NCBI RefSeq assembly: GCF_947496995.1
Contig: NZ_CANMFD010000007.1
Location: 124,001-188,000, forward strand
DNA: 64,000 bases
Source: an uncultured Roseibium sp.
GTDB taxonomy: Bacteria; Pseudomonadota; Alphaproteobacteria; Rhizobiales; Stappiaceae
Direction of reading: 5' to 3'
Shown: positions 55,101 through 64,000 of the stretch, one piece after another
Layout: each line of letters starts with the position of its first letter
Position numbering within the stretch: position 1 is the stretch's first letter
Translations under genes and position numbers: made by a program
The notes under the pieces: generated by a model
Databases searched by the model: none
The model's input: the letters and a program-made list of their open reading frames with translations, nothing else
Told to the model about the DNA's origin: nothing

Positions 55101-55477
55101 CGGGGGTGGTTCAGAACAAGGGCTCCGCAAGCTTCGACACGCTCGACATCAATTTCACGCGCGAAGCCGACATGCTGAGTATCAGCCGCGGGGCACTGCA
55201 GGGCAATGCGCTGGGGGGGACCGTCAGCGGAACCGTGAATCTGGCCCAGCAGACCCTGAACCTCACGGGCACCTTCGTGCCGATCTATGCACTCAACAAT
55301 TTCTTCGCCAAGATCCCGCTGCTCGGTTTCGCGCTTGGCGGCGGTTCGGGAGAAGGGCTGATCGGCGTCACCTACCGGCTGTCGGGCTCACTTTCCGAAC
55401 CGGTTCTTTCGGTCAATCCGATTTCCGCGATAGCACCCGGCATCTTCCGCAAGATGTTCGAATTCCAGTCGAACTGA
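52184..55477 (+). CDS. AsmA-like / DUF3971 (YhdP family) envelope protein
   Basis: 1097 residues, starting at TTG 52184; the start is uncertain because the ribosome site GGAAG lies rather far upstream. One membrane helix near residues 20-45, then a very long periplasmic part dominated by beta strands, as in the AsmA/TamB/YhdP group, and a C-terminal AsmA-like segment (LDINFTREADMLSISRGALQGNALGGTVSG ... GIGEGL/ GEGLIGVTYRLSGSLSEPVLSVNP). YhdP-type proteins form bridges that carry phospholipids to the outer membrane. Alone between bcp (divergent) and tyrS (convergent). Confidence 0.85.
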   Translation: MPKNGRPKGSKTASPRKTGRLLVRISIAVVLIGALVGLTILFASGPVRIPFLGNLLAMQGTRGPVTLSVVRASLDFTAPGGLDIIIEDAKADIDGPSPVSIRLPKLTAPIDMDALFSGRIHFSSLVLEKPHVKLALSGGPAKVPELGPLMEAVDRISDVVDDQFARRGLKVVRIVDGAFELAGPASRRFKNIDADIFRGSNRVIRAYAKISGNISNWRLELARSAPETAGFKNIGVVVNGITLAELLGPEAGSKHGKGLRLPASAKMEASLDKQGKFVSANAVARVRNGWFQLGKTLVAFDDAALSLLFTAGQQAIDITTSHVIRGNTRLFFTGSLTPGIDGTPEWGVSLDSKYPQFGPADVAEEPNMLDGMQLRGRFDPQERLLSIDRFTARSGKAVVHGVAMLQLTAEGPYLALAANGEKIPVALAKQVWPITLVPPARRWVVDRIKDGLIDSVSYTGALRPAAFDPRDPDPGWSGDGMRVDMTFSGGAVTPVGDVPEISGLQGTLTIKDEILSVAATDGSAVSAKDGTVVLPSGTFEIYNLTQRDGKTARVTALMEGEVEDLGAMVDSAPFRILERADIRNDGVTGTGQMTVEATFPLQSQVDLADVDWSASGVFKNFTDPHPIMGHTVANADVSLEADEDQVAISGKGVLDGFKADIDLLVPLGDSGIAARQDVVVSVTAKQLKDKGIDLTAFLDGGMTLSVTKAGEGQDFVIDLKQTDVRLTALGWRKAKGVPATASFRMTETAEERRIQNFKLVSEGVNISGAMRLTNDGELSQASFGTFRLRPGDDIEVDIQRASDGRYDIIFAGASFDGRGLIQSIRSPGGSKGAGDFSSGARIAATIDRVTGFNKQTIERFSGKIDTGTKGLVSADLRGLVNGRSDFEFTVNDNEGSQLANGRFANTGATLRFLDVYERMRGGTGVLNVVMADEDSWVGDFNVTSLRITEDPAIQSIRERDLISRRNNGTDGPTGVVQNKGSASFDTLDINFTREADMLSISRGALQGNALGGTVSGTVNLAQQTLNLTGTFVPIYALNNFFAKIPLLGFALGGGSGEGLIGVTYRLSGSLSEPVLSVNPISAIAPGIFRKMFEFQSN

Positions 55478-55507
55478 CCTGACAATTGGCATTGGCTGCC
55501 GGAGATC

Positions 55508-55530
55508 GCCGCCCGTGTGTCAGGGGCGGC
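55508..55530. terminator. Hairpin between convergent AsmA-like and tyrS genes
   Basis: GCCGCCC / GGGCGGC stem with a 9-nt loop followed by CTTTCC; weak T-run. Its place between two facing stop codons supports a terminator role. Confidence 0.55.
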
Positions 55531-55546
55531 CTTTCCTCCAGTCTTT

Positions 55547-56800
55547 TCAGACCGGCTTCAGCAACACGTGTTTCTTCTTGCCGAGCGACAGCTTGATGAC
55601 GCCATCCTGGGTCACGTCGGCGAGCGAGAGCTGGCGGTTGTGGTCCTGCTCACTGCGGTCGTTGATCCGCACAGCTCCGCCCTTGATGTTCCGGCGGACG
55701 TCCCCGTTGGAGGCGCAAAGACCGGCGGTCACGAATGCGGACAGAACGCCCAGGCCCGCTTCAAGCTCCGACCCGGCGATTTCCACCGTCGGCAGACCTT
55801 CGGCGGACTGGCCTTCCTCGAAGGCCTGACGGGCGGTTTCCGCGGCAGCTTCTGCTTTTTCACGGCCATGGATCAGCGCCGTTGCTTCGGTCGCGAGCAC
55901 CTTCTTGGCGTCGTTGACTTCCGCGCCCTCAAGGGCTGCAAGGCGGGCGATTTCGTCCATCGGCAGAATGGTGAAGAGCTTCAGGAAACGCTCCACATCC
56001 GCGTCTTCGGTGTTGCGCCAGTACTGCCAGTAGTCATATGCGGAAAGCTGCTCCTCGTTGAGCCAGACGGCGCCGGCGGCGGTCTTGCCCATCTTGGCGC
56101 CGGACGATGTGGTCAGGAGCGGCGAGGTGAGGGCGAAGGCTTCTTTGTCTTCCATGCGGCGGACGAGATCCGTCCCGGACAGGATATTGCCCCACTGGTC
56201 GGACCCGCCCATCTGCAGGCGGCAGCCGGTGCGCCGGTAGAGTTCGAGAAAATCGTAGCCCTGGAGCAGCATGTAGTTGAATTCCAGGAAGGACAGATGC
56301 TGCTCGCGCTCCAGGCGCAGACGGACGGAATCGCGCTGGATCATCTGGTTGACGGAAAAATGCCGGCCGATGTCGCGCAGGAAGTCCACGTAGTTGAGCT
56401 TCAGCAGCCAGTCCGCATTATCCAGCATGATGGCGTCGGTCTGCCCGTCGCCGAAGGTGAGGAGCTTTTCAAACACCTTCCTGATGCCGGCCTTGTTCTG
56501 CTCGATGATCTCTTCGGTGAGGATCTTGCGGCTTTCGTCCTTGCCGGACGGATCGCCGACGCGTGTCGTCCCGCCGCCCATCAGGGCAATCGGGCGATGG
56601 CCGGTTTTCTGCAGCCAGTGCAGCATCATGATCGGGACGAGGGAACCGGCATGAAGGCTCGGCGCCGTGCAGTCGAAACCGATGTAGGCGGTGACTGTTT
56701 CCTTCTGGCAAAGCGCGTCCAGCCCGGCCGGGTCGGAAATCTGATGAATGAAACCGCGCTCCGAAAGAACGTTCAGAAAGTCCGATTTGAACTCGCTCAT
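55547..56800 (-). CDS. tyrS: Tyrosyl-tRNA synthetase
   Basis: 417 residues from ATG 56800 (MSEFKSDFL), the family start; the frame extends upstream 50 codons without homology. Class I signatures: [15 protein letters not shown] (HIGH-equivalent HAGS), [19 protein letters not shown] for tyrosine recognition, GAKMGKT as the KMSKS equivalent. The C-terminal S4-type RNA-binding domain ends the protein ([13 protein letters not shown]). Charges tRNA-Tyr. Confidence 0.96.
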   Translation of the reverse strand: MSEFKSDFLNVLSERGFIHQISDPAGLDALCQKETVTAYIGFDCTAPSLHAGSLVPIMMLHWLQKTGHRPIALMGGGTTRVGDPSGKDESRKILTEEIIEQNKAGIRKVFEKLLTFGDGQTDAIMLDNADWLLKLNYVDFLRDIGRHFSVNQMIQRDSVRLRLEREQHLSFLEFNYMLLQGYDFLELYRRTGCRLQMGGSDQWGNILSGTDLVRRMEDKEAFALTSPLLTTSSGAKMGKTAAGAVWLNEEQLSAYDYWQYWRNTEDADVERFLKLFTILPMDEIARLAALEGAEVNDAKKVLATEATALIHGREKAEAAAETARQAFEEGQSAEGLPTVEIAGSELEAGLGVLSAFVTAGLCASNGDVRRNIKGGAVRINDRSEQDHNRQLSLADVTQDGVIKLSLGKKKHVLLKPV

Positions 56801-57141
56801 GCCTGCCTGTCCGTGATTTTTTCCCGTGGATCGCCTCTTGGCGCTTCGGACGTGCTCTAGCGCGTGCGGCGGGCGTTGTAAATCGCGGTAGCCGGAAAAC
56901 CTGAAGGACGCCGGGATCCTGTTGCTGCGGATCGGAAAGCCGGGATGCACATGCCGGCTGCCGGCCTGACTGGCACCTCCGTCCGGACAGGTGAGATTTC
57001 CGCTGCCCTGAAGGCTTTTTTCTCACGTTTTTTCCAAAGGGACAGAGCGTGACACCTGTCACAGAGAAAAGTCTCGGCGAGGACTAGGGTCTTTTCATCG
57101 GCCAGTTCAATGCCGCTGAAGATCAGATGAGAGGAAATGAC
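56801..57141. other. Divergent intergenic region with a GTGACA-TGTCAC palindrome
   Basis: 341 bp between tyrS and the small secreted protein gene. A perfect 6+6 inverted repeat with a 2-bp centre, GTGACA-CC-TGTCAC, lies at 57049-57062, about 80 bp before the small gene; it looks like a regulator site. No further gene or repeat was seen. Confidence 0.5.
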
Positions 57142-57414
57142 ATGTTTCGCAAGTTTGCCATCGCCGCCGTAACCGTTGCCACGGTTGCAACCGCTGCAGT
57201 CACCATGACGTCGAATGAAGCCCAGGCCGGGAACCGCCGCGGCGGCGCTATCGCCGCAGGCGCAATCATCGGCCTTGCCGCCGGAGCGATCATCGCCTCG
57301 CAGGCTCAGCCGCGCTACCATGCACCGGTGCGTTGCCACAACCAGCCGGTCCGCCGCTGGAACCCGTACTATCGCCAGTATGTCGTCGTCGGGTATCGTC
57401 AGGTCTGCTACTGA
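57142..57414 (+). CDS. Small secreted glycine/alanine-rich protein
   Basis: 90 residues. Signal peptide (MFRKFAIAAVTVATVATAAVTM, cut near NEAQA), then a glycine-zipper-like stretch (GGAIAAGAIIGLAAGAIIA), then a short Arg/Tyr-rich tail with two cysteines (RCHNQ ... RQVCY) that could form a disulfide. Ribosome site GAGAGGA precedes ATG 57142. Proteins of this kind are common and uncharacterised in Hyphomicrobiales. It has its own terminator. Confidence 0.8.
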   Translation: MFRKFAIAAVTVATVATAAVTMTSNEAQAGNRRGGAIAAGAIIGLAAGAIIASQAQPRYHAPVRCHNQPVRRWNPYYRQYVVVGYRQVCY

Positions 57415-57441
57415 GTGCAGTCCACATCACGCGAACGAATG

Positions 57442-57464
57442 GCCTCCTTCGGGAGGCTTTTTCG
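57442..57464 (+). terminator. Terminator of the small secreted protein gene
   Basis: GCCTCC-TTCG-GGAGGC followed by TTTTTCG, 28 bp after the stop. Confidence 0.9.
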
Positions 57465-57541
57465 TTTTGGGCTCGCGCATCCTCAGCTTTTTCCTGTGAG
57501 CCGTAACGGCAAGACGACGGACAAGCGAACGGCAACCCAAC

Positions 57542-57571
57542 AAAAAACCCCGGCCTGACGACCGGGGTTTT
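57542..57571 (-). terminator. Terminator of glnA
   Basis: On the minus strand, AACCCCGG / CCGGGGTT around an 8-nt loop, then a run of T (the plus strand reads CAAAAAACCCC). It lies 25 bp beyond the glnA stop. Confidence 0.9.
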
Positions 57572-57595
57572 CCTTATCCGAAAGAGCGGAAGCTC

Positions 57596-59005
57596 TTAGA
57601 CGGAGTAGTACATGTCGAATTCGACCGGATGCGGCGTCATTTCGTAACGCTCGACTTCTTCCATCTTCAGTTCGATGTAGGCATCGATCTGGTCGTCGTC
57701 GAACACGCCACCGGCCTTGAGGAACTCGCGGTCCTCATCGACAGCTTCCAGGGCTTCACGGAGCGAACCGCAAACCGTCGGGATCTCGGAGAGTTCTTCC
57801 GGCGGCAGGTCGTAGAGGTTCTTGTCCATGGCATCGCCCGGGTGCAGCTTGTTCTTGATGCCGTCAAGGCCGGCCATCAGCAGAGCGGAGAAGCACAGGT
57901 ACGGGTTCGCGGTCGGATCCGGGAAGCGGACTTCGACGCGTTTCGACTTCGGAGACGCCGTGAACGGAATACGGCAGGAAGCGGAACGGTTGCGCGAGGA
58001 GTAGGCCAGCAGAACCGGTGCTTCATAACCCGGGACCAGACGCTTGTAGGAGTTGGTCGACGGGTTGGTGAAAGCGTTCAATGCCTTCGCATGCTTCAGG
58101 ATGCCGCCGATGAAGTACAGGCAGGTCTCGGAGAGATCGGCATACTGGTTGCCGGCGAAAGTCGGTTCGCCCTTGTTCCAGATGGACAGGTGGCAGTGCA
58201 TGCCGGTGCCGTTGTCGCCGAAAACCGGCTTGGGCATGAAGGTCGCGGTCTTGCCATAGGCATGGGCAACCTGATGCACGACGTATTTGTAGACCTGCAT
58301 GTTGTCGGCGCAGCGGGTCAGGTGGTCGAATTTCATGCCGAGTTCGTGCTGGGCAGCCGCCACTTCGTGGTGGTGCTTTTCGGTCGGAACGCCCATTTCG
58401 CCCATGACGGACAGCATTTCGGAGCGGATGTCCTGGGCGCTGTCGATCGGCGGAACCGGGAAGTAGCCGCCCTTCGTGCGCGGACGGTGGCCGAGGTTGC
58501 CGGTTTCGTACTCGGAGCCCATGTTCGAAGGCAGTTCGGCGCCATCGAGGACGAAGCCCGTGTTGTACGGATCCGCGGTGAAGCGGACATCGTCGAACAT
58601 GAAGAATTCAGCTTCCGGACCGACGAAGATGGTGTCGCCGAAACCGCCGGATTTCACGTAGGCTTCTGCCTTCTTGGCAGTCATGCGCGGGTCGCGGTTG
58701 TAGCCTTCACCGGTGATCGGGTCGACGATGTCGCAGAAGATCGCCAGTGTGGACTGGGCGAAGAACGGATCGATATGCGCGGATTCCGGATCGAGGATCA
58801 GCATCATGTCGGACTCGTTGATGGCCTTCCAGCCGGCGATGGACGAGCCGTCGAAGGCAACGCCTTCAGCGAACATGTCTTCGTCAACGAGAGCAACGTC
58901 CATGGTGACGTGCTGCATTTTGCCTTTCGGATCGGTGAAGCGCAGGTCGACGAATTTCACGTCCTTGTCCTGAATCTCCTTCAGGACTTCAGCGGCAGTG
59001 GTCAT
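57596..59005 (-). CDS. glnA: Glutamine synthetase type I
   Basis: 469 residues. Joins ammonia to glutamate with ATP. Motifs: FDGSSIAGW near residue 55, the ATP/metal block [35 protein letters not shown], and the adenylylation-site region [10 protein letters not shown] with its Tyr, so activity should be controlled by GlnE. ATG 59005 has AGGGA at correct distance; ATG 59014 directly abuts that site. It follows glnB by 127 bp. Confidence 0.97.
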   Translation of the reverse strand: MTTAAEVLKEIQDKDVKFVDLRFTDPKGKMQHVTMDVALVDEDMFAEGVAFDGSSIAGWKAINESDMMLILDPESAHIDPFFAQSTLAIFCDIVDPITGEGYNRDPRMTAKKAEAYVKSGGFGDTIFVGPEAEFFMFDDVRFTADPYNTGFVLDGAELPSNMGSEYETGNLGHRPRTKGGYFPVPPIDSAQDIRSEMLSVMGEMGVPTEKHHHEVAAAQHELGMKFDHLTRCADNMQVYKYVVHQVAHAYGKTATFMPKPVFGDNGTGMHCHLSIWNKGEPTFAGNQYADLSETCLYFIGGILKHAKALNAFTNPSTNSYKRLVPGYEAPVLLAYSSRNRSASCRIPFTASPKSKRVEVRFPDPTANPYLCFSALLMAGLDGIKNKLHPGDAMDKNLYDLPPEELSEIPTVCGSLREALEAVDEDREFLKAGGVFDDDQIDAYIELKMEEVERYEMTPHPVEFDMYYSV

Positions 59006-59132
59006 AGTGTCCATCCCTTTGATTTATCATGTGAACGGTTGGGTTTGGTTCCGGCCCGGCTCGGGTTTTCAATGTTGGCCCGTTACTCAAGACCGGAATT
59101 GGGATCACCGGCGGATGCCGGGAACGGTTGGA

Positions 59133-59937
<805 letters not shown>

Positions 59938-61485
59938 ATGAAACCGGACATTGAATTTTCCACTCCGGTTCTGCTGACGCCTGCAGAAATGGGGCAGGCG
60001 GACCGGCTGACCATAGAAGGTGGCATGCCGGGTATCGTGCTTATGGAACAAGCCGGGCAGGCGGTGGCAAGGGTTGCCGCAAAAATGGTTCCTGCCGCCG
60101 CGCGGATCTCCATCCTGTGTGGTCCCGGCAACAATGGAGGCGATGGGTTCATCGCCGCGCGTTGTCTTGCTGCGGCAGGCCATGCGGTCCGTGTCCATCT
60201 TCTCAAGGCTTCCGAAACACTCAAGGGAGATGCCCTCGAGGCTTTCACGCGCATGAGCGCGCAAAAGGGGCTTGTGTGCTCGGTGGTTGCCGATGGCGAG
60301 CCGATTTCCGTTGCGCTCACCGAGGAGCTTGAGTGCGCGGACCTGATCATCGACGCGCTGTTCGGCGCCGGGCTCGACCGGCCGCTTGCCGGCCTGGCTC
60401 TGGCCCTTACTGAGGCCGTAAACCGGTCCGGCCGCCCGGTGCTTGCCGTCGATCTGCCGTCAGGAGTGAATGGTGCGACCGGCGAGGATCTGGGCGCGGC
60501 TATTGCTGCTGATGCAACAGTTACCTTTTTCCGCCGCAAGCCCGGACATCTTCTCAATCCCGGCCGGACCCTGTGCGGCCCGGTCACGGTCGCCGATATA
60601 GGCATAAAGGCGGATGTTCTGGACCGGATCACGCCGGCGACCTTTCACAACGGACCGGAGCTCTGGCTGAGTGACTGGCCGCGGCCCGATCCGCTCGGTC
60701 ACAAATATACAAAGGGCCATGCGGTTGTGTTCGGCGGGCCGATGTCGACAACGGGCGCGGCGCGGCTATCGGCAGGCGCGGCCCTGAGGGCCGGGGCAGG
60801 GCTGGTAACCCTGGCTTCGCCGCCGGACGCGATGATGGTCAATGCCTGCCACCTGACGGCGGTGATGCTTAAAAAGGTCTCGGGACCGGAAGGGGTTGAA
60901 GAGCTTCTTGCCGACCGGCGGTTCAGCGCCGTGCTGATCGGGCCGGGCTATGGCGTCGGTGAGACGACCCGGGCCGCGGTTGCCGAGATTTTGATGCAGA
61001 AGCGGGCAAGTGTGCTGGATGCCGACGCGCTGACGAGCTTTTCAGATCATGCTGATGAGCTGTTCGCCCTGATAAGGGAGACTGCGGTGCCGGTTCTGCT
61101 GACCCCGCACGACGGCGAATTCGCCCGGCTGTTTCCGGACATTGAAGGCGACAAACTTGCCCGCGCGCGCCGGGCGGCGGAACGCTCCGGCGCCATTGTT
61201 CTTCTAAAAGGTTCGGATACGGTGGTTGCCGCGCCCGACGGTCGGGCCGCAATCAACGACAACGCGCCGCCGTTTCTGGCGACAGCGGGGTCCGGCGATG
61301 TTCTCGCAGGGATCTGCGCCGGGCTGCTTGCACAGGGTGTGCCGGGTTTCGAGGCAGCCTGCCAGGCGGTCTGGCTGCATGGCGAAGCGGGACGGGAGGC
61401 CGGTCCTGGGCTCATTGCCGAGGATCTGGCTCCCGCCATCAAAACCGCAATCCGTGCACTTGTGGACAAACCGGCCGGGAGCTGA
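59938..61485 (+). CDS. nnr: Bifunctional NAD(P)H-hydrate repair enzyme (epimerase/dehydratase)
   Basis: 515 residues. Repairs damaged NADHX/NADPHX. The N-terminal YjeF epimerase domain (about 10-225) has CGPGNNGGDGFIAARCL and IDALFGAGLDRPL; the C-terminal ADP-dependent dehydratase domain (about 240-510) has KYTKGHAVVFGGP, LTPHDGEFARLF and the ATP-site NDNAPPFLATAGSGDVLAGI. Single gene, transcribed divergently from glnB. Confidence 0.94.
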   Translation: MKPDIEFSTPVLLTPAEMGQADRLTIEGGMPGIVLMEQAGQAVARVAAKMVPAAARISILCGPGNNGGDGFIAARCLAAAGHAVRVHLLKASETLKGDALEAFTRMSAQKGLVCSVVADGEPISVALTEELECADLIIDALFGAGLDRPLAGLALALTEAVNRSGRPVLAVDLPSGVNGATGEDLGAAIAADATVTFFRRKPGHLLNPGRTLCGPVTVADIGIKADVLDRITPATFHNGPELWLSDWPRPDPLGHKYTKGHAVVFGGPMSTTGAARLSAGAALRAGAGLVTLASPPDAMMVNACHLTAVMLKKVSGPEGVEELLADRRFSAVLIGPGYGVGETTRAAVAEILMQKRASVLDADALTSFSDHADELFALIRETAVPVLLTPHDGEFARLFPDIEGDKLARARRAAERSGAIVLLKGSDTVVAAPDGRAAINDNAPPFLATAGSGDVLAGICAGLLAQGVPGFEAACQAVWLHGEAGREAGPGLIAEDLAPAIKTAIRALVDKPAGS

Positions 61486-61506
61486 ATGCGGCTTGAGCTT
61501 TTTGCT

Positions 61507-61534
61507 TTGACGGAAAAACCAGCAATGCTATAGA
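61507..61534 (+). promoter_or_regulatory. Sigma70-type promoter of tRNA-Leu
   Basis: TTGACG, a 16-bp spacer and TATAGA, placed 40 bp before the tRNA gene. Both boxes are close to consensus. Confidence 0.75.
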
Positions 61535-61574
61535 GGCCCCGCTTCAGACAGGGGGCTCAAAACCCCCGGGCGAT

Positions 61575-61659
<85 letters not shown>

Positions 61660-61695
61660 TTTACTAGCTTATTTATTACTTTTACTTCAATGCGG

Positions 61696-62337
61696 CTATT
61701 GGTCAATTTCAGTTTGTTCAGCTTTGTTCATTCTTTCTTTTAGAATTCCCGGAAGTGTGAAGAGATACTGTAAGACCAATTCGCATAATGCCGAAATTTC
61801 ATGAATGTCTTTTTCTGTTGGTCTTTCAGATTCGTGCGCTGCGTCGTTTCCAATTAATCGCACTTCATGTGCAAAACTTGCGAGACTTGAAGGTATTTGG
61901 CCTGTGTCGCGCAAACGATTTATTCTCCCTACTAATTTTCCAGAACCATCTGGATCAAAGGCCTTAAGCGCGTTTTCCAGTGCAATGCGATAACTAAAAC
62001 CTGCAGCTCGCCAGCGCCTTTGGGCCTTCAATTCCTCTCCTTCTATATAATCGGAGGCGGCTGGTTCAGGCGTGTAGTCTGGAGCGCAATACTCAACTGG
62101 TTGCGGTATTATATTTAATATAATAGTTTGACTGTATTGTGATATGTCTACATTCCGATCATGTTTAAATTCTGCTATTTCAAGTCCGGAAGATAATTCA
62201 ATTGTAACCGGATTGAAGCAGCGGGGACAAAAGCAAAATAGATACTTTTTACGCCTATTCGTTTCTGTCGCGTAATGCACAGTGAGAGAGATGCTTTGTG
62301 CGCTGCAGTGTGGGCAATTTGTTGTGAAGATCGCCAT
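61696..62337 (-). CDS. DUF4145 domain protein with zinc-ribbon-like N-terminus
   Basis: 213 residues. Two CxxC pairs (CPHC at 9-12, CPRC at 37-40) suggest a zinc-binding start. The C-terminal helical part (SYRIALENALKAF ... FAHEVRLIGNDAAHE) fits DUF4145, a domain often found beside or inside restriction and defence proteins. Base composition is distinctly AT-richer than all neighbouring genes, and it lies directly downstream of a tRNA gene on the opposite strand, both signs of acquisition. Function unknown. Confidence 0.75.
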   Translation of the reverse strand: MAIFTTNCPHCSAQSISLTVHYATETNRRKKYLFCFCPRCFNPVTIELSSGLEIAEFKHDRNVDISQYSQTIILNIIPQPVEYCAPDYTPEPAASDYIEGEELKAQRRWRAAGFSYRIALENALKAFDPDGSGKLVGRINRLRDTGQIPSSLASFAHEVRLIGNDAAHESERPTEKDIHEISALCELVLQYLFTLPGILKERMNKAEQTEIDQ

Positions 62338-62470
62338 TCATTTCCCCAAATTAGGGCTTAAAATTTTTGCATTAGTTCATTCCAAAGAAATATTATGCAT
62401 TAGTCGGTCCGAATTGTCTGCGCTATTGTAATCGCGAGCTCACTTTCGCTCCCAAACCCCCGCTCTCCCC

Positions 62471-62499
62471 TTGACACTTTCCACCCCAACCTTTATCGC
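62471..62499 (+). promoter_or_regulatory. Candidate promoter of tig
   Basis: TTGACA with a 17-bp spacer to TATCGC; the -35 is perfect and the -10 weak. The leader to the tig start would be about 145 nt. The remainder of 62338-62652 has no gene. Confidence 0.5.
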
Positions 62500-62652
62500 G
62501 CTTGCATCGTGCGTCTCGGGCTTTGTCTGCGGCGATGCATTGCCATTCGAACGCTTCCGGGAAAAGGGGAGTGCAGGCAATGCGGCACACGGAATTTTAA
62601 AAACAAAACCTCCGGAGCGGACTGCCGCTCAGGATCGAGGACGACAAAACCC

Positions 62653-64000
62653 ATGCAGGTAACCGAAACCCTCGCCGAGGGCCTGAAGCGAGAGCTCAAG
62701 ATCGACATTCCGGCCGGCGATCTCGCCGCCAAGCTCGATGAATACATGGACGACATGAAGTCCAAAGCCAACATCAAGGGCTTCCGCCCGGGCAAGGTGC
62801 CGCTCGCGCACCTGAAAAGGATGTATGGCCGTCAGGCGATGGCGGAAATCCTGTCGAACACCATCCAGGAAACCACCCAGAAGGCCGTCGAGGAGCGCTC
62901 CGAGCGCCCGGCTCTGACCCCGGAAATCGATCTGCCTGACGAAGACGCGGAAAAGATCCTGGCGGGCGATGCCGATCTGTCCTTCAAGATGACCTACGAT
63001 GTTCTGCCGTCCTTCGAGATCGTCGATTTCTCCGGTATCGAAATCGAGCGCCCGGTCGTCGAAATCGCCGACGAGGAAGTCGACACCCAGGTCGCCGATA
63101 TCGCCAAGAACAACACGCCGTTCGAAGCCAAGGACGGAGCCGCCGAAAACGGCGACCGTGTCACCATGTCCTATCTCGGCAAGATCGACGGTGAGCCCTT
63201 CGAGGGCGGTGCCGACGAAAACGGCATGCTGGTTCTGGGCTCCGGTCAGTTCATTCCGGGCTTTGAAGAGCAGCTGATCGGTCTGAAGGCCGGTGACGAG
63301 AAGGTCGTGGAAGTTTCTTTCCCCGATGAGTATCCGGCAGAACACCTCGCCGGCAAGGCGGCGACCTTCGACGTTGTTGTCAAGGAAGTTGCTGTCCCGG
63401 GTGAAGTCACGCTCGATGACGAGTTCGCTAAAGGTCTCGGCCTTGAATCGCTCGACAAGCTGAAGGAAATCGTCCGCGGCCAGATCGAAGGCCAGTTCGG
63501 CCAGATGACCCGCCAGCGCGTCAAGCGCCAGCTTCTAGACAAGCTGGACGAGCATTACTCCTTCGATCTTCCGGAAAAGCTTCTGAATTCCGAATTCGAC
63601 GTGGTCTGGAACCAGGTCGAAGAGGACATGAAGCGTAACGAGAAGACCTTCGAGGACGAAGACACGACGGAAGAAGAGGCACGGGCGGAATATCGCAAGA
63701 TCGCCGAACGCCGTGTGCGTCTCGGCCTGGTCCTTTCCGAAATCGGTGAGACGAACAACATTCAGGTCACCGACGAGGAACTGCAGCGCGCGCTTTACGA
63801 CCGGGTCCGTCAGTTCCCGGGCCAGGAGCAGCAGGTGTTCGAGTTCTACAAGAACAACCAGCAGGCGCTGGCAAGCCTGCGCGCCCCGATCTACGAGGAA
63901 AAAGTCGTCGACTTCATGCTTGAACTCGCCAAGGTGACCGACAAGACGGTGACCAAGGAAGAGCTGGAGAAACTGGTCGCGGAGGAAGAGGAAGAAGCCT
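62653..64000 (+). CDS. tig: Trigger factor, runs off the window
   Basis: 449 residues seen; the stop lies beyond the right edge. Ribosome-bound folding chaperone. N-terminal ribosome-binding domain with the signature [17 protein letters not shown] (42-58), FKBP-type PPIase domain (about 150-245: [36 protein letters not shown]), then the helical chaperone domain to the end, finishing in an acidic tail ([13 protein letters not shown]). clpP usually follows in alphaproteobacteria but is outside the window. Confidence 0.96.
   Translation, partial: MQVTETLAEGLKRELKIDIPAGDLAAKLDEYMDDMKSKANIKGFRPGKVPLAHLKRMYGRQAMAEILSNTIQETTQKAVEERSERPALTPEIDLPDEDAEKILAGDADLSFKMTYDVLPSFEIVDFSGIEIERPVVEIADEEVDTQVADIAKNNTPFEAKDGAAENGDRVTMSYLGKIDGEPFEGGADENGMLVLGSGQFIPGFEEQLIGLKAGDEKVVEVSFPDEYPAEHLAGKAATFDVVVKEVAVPGEVTLDDEFAKGLGLESLDKLKEIVRGQIEGQFGQMTRQRVKRQLLDKLDEHYSFDLPEKLLNSEFDVVWNQVEEDMKRNEKTFEDEDTTEEEARAEYRKIAERRVRLGLVLSEIGETNNIQVTDEELQRALYDRVRQFPGQEQQVFEFYKNNQQALASLRAPIYEEKVVDFMLELAKVTDKTVTKEELEKLVAEEEEEA

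Overview
The window is chromosomal DNA from a GC-rich alphaproteobacterium. The housekeeping genes (accB-accC-aat, NDUFA12-type complex I subunit, RNase E with a long insertion inside its S1 domain, glnB-glnA, class II nrdJ) fit Hyphomicrobiales. From memory of gene style I would guess the Stappiaceae (Roseibium/Labrenzia-like), but that is inference. No rRNA, CRISPR array, transposase or phage gene was seen.

Layout. (1) Positions 2-12720: one long plus-strand catabolic operon. It has a sugar/polyol ABC importer with two different ATPase genes, two FGGY kinases, a D-2-hydroxyacid dehydrogenase, a GlpD-like FAD dehydrogenase, two class II aldolases and a HAD-IIA hydrolase. The parts fit a phosphorylate, oxidise, cleave route for a polyol or rare sugar whose identity the sequence does not give. 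(2) 12868-22217: an IclR regulator divergent from a GH105 (unsaturated rhamnogalacturonyl hydrolase-like) operon with its own ABC importer, two intact Gfo/Idh/MocA oxidoreductases and an orphan C-terminal piece of a third. This looks like uptake and processing of pectin-derived unsaturated disaccharides. (3) 22223-26220: an accessory insertion made of a single-chain type IIG-like restriction-modification enzyme between two 141-bp direct repeats; the enzyme's reading frame carries a 124-bp palindromic repeat element. (4) 26250-38793: nrdJ with a likely NrdR-controlled promoter and a long structured leader, a receiver-domain protein, the NDUFA12 protein, a repeat-rich gap, a membrane protein, aat, accC, accB, a DsbA-like protein and an M48 protease. 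(5) 39146-52000: aminotransferase, RNase E, AmiC amidase, PBP1A, prfB (programmed +1 frameshift), M23 peptidase, DUF455 protein and Bcp peroxiredoxin. (6) 52184-64000: AsmA-like giant protein, tyrS, a small secreted glycine-rich protein, glnA-glnB, Nnr (NAD(P)HX repair), tRNA-Leu(TAG), an AT-rich DUF4145 gene and the start of tig (trigger factor).

Most unusual signals: the asymmetric pair of ABC ATPases with complementary motif losses; the repeat-flanked, repeat-interrupted type IIG enzyme; a 42-nt hairpin present three times in the same orientation in the leaders of nrdJ, the dsbA-like gene and glnB; the NrdR-box promoter of nrdJ; and a short translated orphan C-terminus of a Gfo/Idh enzyme. 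Start codons were moved from the longest reading frame wherever a better ribosome binding site, overlap or family alignment supported it.
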